A stretch of DNA of 64,000 bases from assembly GCA_948567375.1 (NCBI GenBank), contig OX419760.1, positions 13,578,001 to 13,642,000 of the forward strand, read 5' to 3'. Position 1 is the first letter of the stretch; every line of letters starts with the position of its first letter. A program made the translations under genes and the position numbers. This stretch comes from Lunularia cruciata (taxonomy: Eukaryota; Streptophyta; Marchantiopsida; Lunulariales; Lunulariaceae). The notes beneath the pieces were generated by a model. That model did not search any database. It was not told the origin of the DNA and saw nothing but the letters and a program-made list of their open reading frames with translations. Positions 59,996 through 64,000 of this stretch are shown here, piece by piece.

Positions 59996-60037
59996 TCACT
60001 AGCAACAAGGACATCACCAACTAGCAATGGGGGAATA

Positions 60038-60418
60038 TGTAACAACATGGAGTTTAGCGATGAAGTTAATAGGGCTAATGAAGTAGCAAATAAGAAAAAT
60101 TAGCCTAAATATTCCAAAAGTATCTAGGAAGCTTCTTGGGAAGCTTCTTAGCTAGCTTAGCTTGCATATCAAGTAAATAGCTTCTAGAAGCTTCCAACTA
60201 GCTTAGCTTGCATGCCAAGAAGCTTCCTGGTTAACTTGGCTTGCATTCTAAGAAAGCAGCTTGAGGAAAATTCTTGAGAAGCTTCTCAAGGGCCTTGTAT
60301 ACTACCTGTATATACTAAAGTTGAAGCTCATGCTACGCATTCAAAGTTTTCTCTCATCCTAATATCCCAATGTGAGCTTCCATTCTCCTATTTCTCTCCT
60401 CAGTCCTGGTCTTTTACA
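60038..60418 (+). repeat. 3' LTR of B2
   Basis: Starts TGTAACAACATGGAG and ends CTGGTCTTTTACA. The polypurine tract AGCAATGGGGGAATA precedes it. Confidence 0.9.
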
Positions 60419-60423
60419 CAAGA

Positions 60424-62210
60424 GATCGATGAATGGTGCGGCTACATGAACATAGTAGTGGATGAATCATTGGTAAAAACTGGCTAATCCATTAAATACC
60501 CATACTTCTATAGCATCCTTTGTAGTAATCTAATCAATGATAGTCTTGATTTTCTCCAATTCCATCTTGATCCCTTCCAATGAAATCTTGTGACACAAGA
60601 AAGTAAATTCCTTTTGTCAAAGGCACGCTTTGACTTCTTGTAGTAAAACTTCCATTGTCATAGTCATCTTAGGACTAATTGCACGTGATTTGTATGTTCT
60701 ATATTTTTCTTGCTATAGATTAAAATGTCATCCAATAACACCACCATGTACCAATCCAATAGTCTATCCAACATCCAATGCATCTGATCCATGAAGACTT
60801 CTGGAGCATTAGTGAGCCCAAAAGGTAGAACTCTCCATTCAAAATATCCATACCTTGTGCAAAAGGTATTTTTTTGCACATCCTCCTTATTAATAGGGAT
60901 TTGCCAATAGCCACCACAAAGATCCAAAATTGGAGAAGTATTTTGCTCCACTCAATTGATCAAGCAAGTTATCAATTTGAGGCAAGAGATATGCATTTTT
61001 CATTATTTGTTTATTGAGCCCGCAATAATCAATAAAGAAATGAAGTCTTCCATCCTTCTTTGGAACAAATAGTACCAATGCTCCCAAGGAGATGTACTAC
61101 ATCATATGAAATCCTTCTCCAACAACTCCATTAGTGTTGTTCATAACTCCTCCAACTCCTTTGGGTGAGAGCCAATAGATTGACCTACTCGTTGGAGTAC
61201 TCCTAGCAATAACTCAATCTTAAAGGGCAAACCACAATCAGAGAGTATTGCCAAACATTTGGAAACACGTCAAAAAAATTCTGAACTATTTGATCAACCA
61301 TTGCTTGATGAGACTCTTGACACCCTTTGGATTCTCCTTGTGCAATCTACTTGATCCACACTACAAAAATAGACTTATCTTCCAAAGCATGCTCTATGGC
61401 TACTTCACTAACAAACTTCTCATCTAGGGACTCATCTCCCTTCAAAGCTTGCTCTATGGTTGATTTCCTCACAAACGTCCCACCTTGGGACTCATCTCTC
61501 TTCAAGGCTTGCTCTAAGGCTACCTTTTTAACAAATTTCCCATCTAGGGATTTACTATTCTTAGGTGTCTTATTAAGAGGTGCCAAACAACCTAGTCTAA
61601 AATTCATACCTTGGTGTTCTACTTAAATTTGTTGTTGGTTCCAATCAAATTGAACCTTATGAAATTCAAGCCAAGGTAGACCTAGAATGACATCATAGTG
61701 TAGAGGTGCCACTACAAACCTCAAATACTCTTTCTCAATCTTGAAGATAATAGGATGCAAGGTACAAAATGCCAAATCCTTTCTACCATCCACCATCATC
61801 AATCTACTTTTAATTATTAGCTTGATAGGAAAATGTAATTCCTTTGCTAATTGCATGGACAAGAGCTTTTTTGAACTCACTAATCAACCAAAGTCCTACA
61901 ACCATGATCAGATATCATACATTGCAAGTGAAGCAAACTTGCATAAGTCAAGCCTTTGATCACATGAGAACTAATCAAGTTCCCAATATGTGGCTAGAAA
62001 TCTCCTATTGGGATTTCTTATTTCCCTTATCATTTTGCTCTACAAAATCCATCTAGGCAACTTGCCAAGGTCACCCATTCTTAAGCGGACATTTAGTGAT
62101 GCAATGTCCAATTTAGCAACAATAGAAATAACCACCATTTTTTCATAGTCTTTCTCTATCTGCAATGCCAAGTGGTCTTCTTTGAATGGTATCAATCTCT
62201 ATTTTTGTCA
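60424..62210 (-). pseudogene. RT, protease and gag end of B3
   Basis: On the minus strand a zinc-knuckle region (62200-62050) is followed by protease (61880-61623, with KKLLSMQLAKELHFPIKLI and FVVAPLHYDVILGLPWLEF), a linker with three degenerate ~50-bp repeats (61600-61350; each encodes a (V/F)VRKS-I-EQAL-like unit) and RT (61087-60664 with [34 protein letters not shown], and [13 protein letters not shown]). Stops and shifts are present. Confidence 0.78.
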
Positions 62211-62215
62211 GTTCT

Positions 62216-62626
62216 TGTAAAAGACCAAAACCAAGGAGAGAAATAGGAGAATGGAAACTCACATTGGGACACTTGAATGAGGGAAAACTCTGATGCCTAG
62301 CATGAGCTTTGGCTTTGGTATTTATAGGTAGCATACAATGCCCTTGAGAAGCTTCTCAAGAAGCTTCCTCAAGCCGCTTTCTTAGAGTGCAAGCCAAGTT
62401 AACTAGGAAGCTTCTCAAGAAGCTTCCTTCTAGAAGCCGCCTACTTGGCGTGCAAGCTAAGCTAGTTGGAAGCTTCTAGAAGCTACTTACGTAAGGTGCA
62501 AGCTAAGCTAACCAGGAAGCTTCCCAAGAAGCTTCCTAGAGACTTCCGGAATATTCTAGGCTAATTTGTCTTATGTGCTACTTCGTGAGCCTGACTGACT
62601 TTGTTGCTAAACTCCATATTGTTACA
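62216..62626 (-). repeat. 3' LTR of B4
   Basis: On the minus strand it starts TGTAACAATATGGAG (62626) and ends GGTCTTTTACA (62216). It contains the same palindromic AAGCTTCTTGAGAAGCTTCT-like strings as the other B LTRs. Confidence 0.88.
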
Positions 62627-62639
62627 TATTCCCCCGCCG

Positions 62640-62900
62640 CTAGTTGGTGACATCCTTGTCGCCAGTGAAGCTTCAAATTCTTGGATGGCCGTCTGTGCAT
62701 TGTGGAGGTGAAAAAGAGGTTCCCAAGTGGCATCATGAAGGGGATACCCTTTCCAAAGGACCTTGTACTTCGTATGTTGGCGATGGCCTCGTTGAATGTG
62801 GCGACGCACAAGGATACGATCAACTTTTTACTCCCATGGTCATTGATAGGGATAGGAAGAGGGGGAGGTTGGACTCGAGTGGAAAAGGAAGAGGGGTTAG
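62640..62900 (-). pseudogene. Chromodomain of B4
   Basis: HTKYKVLWKGYPLHDATWEP with FHVSKLKPFVPNPS upstream matches the chromodomain and integrase tail of B2, with a frame change between them near 62820. Confidence 0.78.
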
Positions 62901-63111
62901 GAACAAAGGGTTTCAACTTGGAAACATGAAAGACAGGATGGATACGCATGTGACAAGGCAAGGCAAGACGATAAGCAACAGGAGAGACAATTTGGGTGAT
63001 ATCAAAGGGTCCTATCCAATTAGGGCCAAGTTTACAAACTTGAGTATCAAGTGGGAGAGGGAGGTTATTAGAGGATAGCATGACTTTATCACCAACTTCA
63101 AAGGTGAGATC

Positions 63112-63819
63112 TCAACGATGGTGGTCTGCATATTGTTTTTGGCAATTCTGAGCAACAAGGAGGTGAGACTTGGCTTGTTGGAGAGATTGGGATATAGTGG
63201 TCAAGAATGTGGAAGTATGAGGAACCTGAGATGGAGGGGGAGCAAGAAGAGAATCTGGAACAAGCGGATCTTGGCCAAAATTGAGAAAGAAAGGAGAGAA
63301 TCTAGTGCTTGCTTGTTTGGAATTGTTGTAGGCAAATTTGGCAGCGGCAAGACATTCATCCCAATTGGTATGGTGGATATTGACAAAGGCACGCAACATA
63401 TCCTCCAATGTACAATTTGCACGTTTGGTTTGTCTATCAATTTGAGGATGATAGGCCGTGGACAAAGCAAGCTTGGTGCCAAGTATCTGAAATAGTGCTT
63501 GCCAAAACTTCCCGGTAAAGCGAGGATCACGGTCAGAGATGAGTACGTGTGGCATTCCATGATGCTTGAAGAAATTGTCGAAGTAGATTTGCGCTAAGGT
63601 TGGAGCATCCACGGTATCACAGGTTGGTGCCAAGTGGATTTTCTTACTAAGCTTATCCACAAACACCACAATGGCGGTGTGTCCTTGTTTTGTCTTTGGC
63701 AAGGATGTGATGAGATCCAAGCTCACATGCTCCCAACAAGCTGATGGAACGGCAAGCGGTTGAAGGAGTCCACCCGGCTTCTGGTTGCTGGCCTTGTTAC
63801 GTTGGCAGCTCTCACACAA
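63112..63819 (-). pseudogene. Integrase of B4, long open core
   Basis: The frame is open for 235 codons: CESCQRNKASNQKPGGLLQP (zinc C-x2-C kept), HVSLDLITSLPKTKQGH, FVDKLSKKIHLAPTCDT, VLISDRDPRFTGKFW (second catalytic Asp kept) and HPQIDRQTKRANCTLEDM, where the catalytic Glu of QTER is changed to Lys. The C-terminal region continues to CQKQYADHHR. Despite the long frame, the Glu to Lys change should abolish integration. Confidence 0.85.
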
Positions 63820-64000
63820 TTGGACAAATTCTCAAACATCCCATGTCATGTTGGGCCACCACTATTGACGTTGGAGGGTACCCAAGGTGTTGTCCACACC
63901 CATGTGACCAGCGATGGGTAAATCATGGGCTTCTTGAAGGCACACAAGTCGAAGATCACTTTTGGTTGGAACATAGATCTGGTCCGCATGGAATAGAAGG

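Larger units (their letters stand above)
54892..60418 (+). mobile_element. Ty3/gypsy chromovirus B2 (structurally complete, decayed)
   Basis: LTRs are at 54892-55243 and 60038-60418, with a perfect 5-bp TSD CAAGA at 54887-54891 and 60419-60423. Gag, protease, RT, RNase H, integrase and chromodomain follow in order on the plus strand. The element sits in the minus-strand element B3. Many stops and single-base shifts make it inactive. It is the most complete B-family copy here and serves as the reference for the others. Confidence 0.92.
45899..62215 (-). mobile_element. Ty3/gypsy element B3 (minus strand), broken by A2, B2 and B4
   Basis: The element survives in three blocks. They are 45899-46820 (3' LTR, chromodomain, integrase tail), 53440-54891 (integrase core and RNase H) and 60419-62215 (RT, protease, end of gag). 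Removing A2 (TSD TATAG) and B2 (TSD CAAGA) rejoins these blocks exactly as in the B4 copy near 63100-63240. At 62215 the gag sequence meets the LTR of B4 without a primer-binding site, so the 5' part of B3 must lie beyond the window. All frames are broken. Confidence 0.8.
62216..64000 (-). mobile_element. Ty3/gypsy chromovirus B4, 3' half (runs off the window)
   Basis: On the minus strand the order is integrase (63819-63112), integrase tail and chromodomain (62900-62640), polypurine tract GGCGGGGGAATATG, then the 3' LTR (62626-62216). The LTR is not followed by a primer-binding site but by gag sequence of B3, so B4 inserted into B3. The expected TSD copy is GTTCT at 62211-62215. The 5' part lies beyond 64000. 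This is the best-preserved B-family integrase here. Confidence 0.85.

Noticed and set aside
54892..60418. B2 as a potentially active element because of perfect TSD and complete layout
   Set aside because: Integrase has Asn in place of a catalytic Asp, and stops interrupt gag and RT.
62216..62626. Reading this LTR as the 5' LTR of B3
   Set aside because: No primer-binding site follows it; gag sequence of B3 adjoins it directly, and the polypurine tract of B4 precedes it. It is the 3' LTR of B4.
1..64000. CRISPR arrays, bacterial operons, rRNA genes
   Set aside because: No regularly spaced repeats, no bacterial gene layout and no rRNA sequence were seen; the window is eukaryotic nuclear DNA.

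Overview
This window looks like nuclear DNA of a land plant. It has a complete plant-type eIF1A gene and a multi-exon gene for an XS-domain (SGS3/FDM superfamily) protein. It also has several Ty3/gypsy retrotransposons with chromodomains and primer-binding sites matching plant initiator tRNA-Met, and a stray plastid-type trnQ. A bryophyte, perhaps a liverwort, is my best guess from gene style and repeat type; that is inference only.

Layout. (1) 0.46-3.6 kb: decayed non-LTR retrotransposon (LINE copy 1, minus strand) with a reverse transcriptase (RT) and a C-terminal restriction-like endonuclease. (2) 3.65-12.5 kb: AT-rich DNA without recognisable genes, containing an inverted fragment of the LINE 3' end (8.33-8.58 kb) and the trnQ relic. 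(3) 12.5-29.5 kb: the gene-bearing island. It holds a candidate small secreted protein (+), a candidate terminal exon (-), a three-copy ~270-bp repeat family with a LINE fragment between copies, the XS-domain gene (-, seven exons whose phases all agree), a candidate multi-exon gene of unknown family (+) and eIF1A (-). (4) 30.1-64 kb: a stack of nested retroelements. LINE copy 3 was broken by a 2.2-kb TG...CA insertion and by Gypsy element B1, which itself received element A1. A minus-strand Gypsy element (B3) lies next to it and was broken by A2, B2 and B4. Target-site duplications (TSDs) read directly from the sequence support the order: TATAG for A2, CAAGA for B2, GTAT(T/C) for A1, AGAG(G/A) for B1.

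None of the retroelement copies seen here is intact; each carries many stops, often of the kind expected from cytosine deamination (CGA, CAA or CAG to TGA, TAA or TAG). The two A-family copies share an unusual extra reading frame between the primer-binding site and gag. Intron-exon models for the candidate genes were built by hand from open frames, GT-AG signals and phase. They are solid for the XS gene, plausible for the + gene at 25.4-28.2 kb, and weak for the rest.
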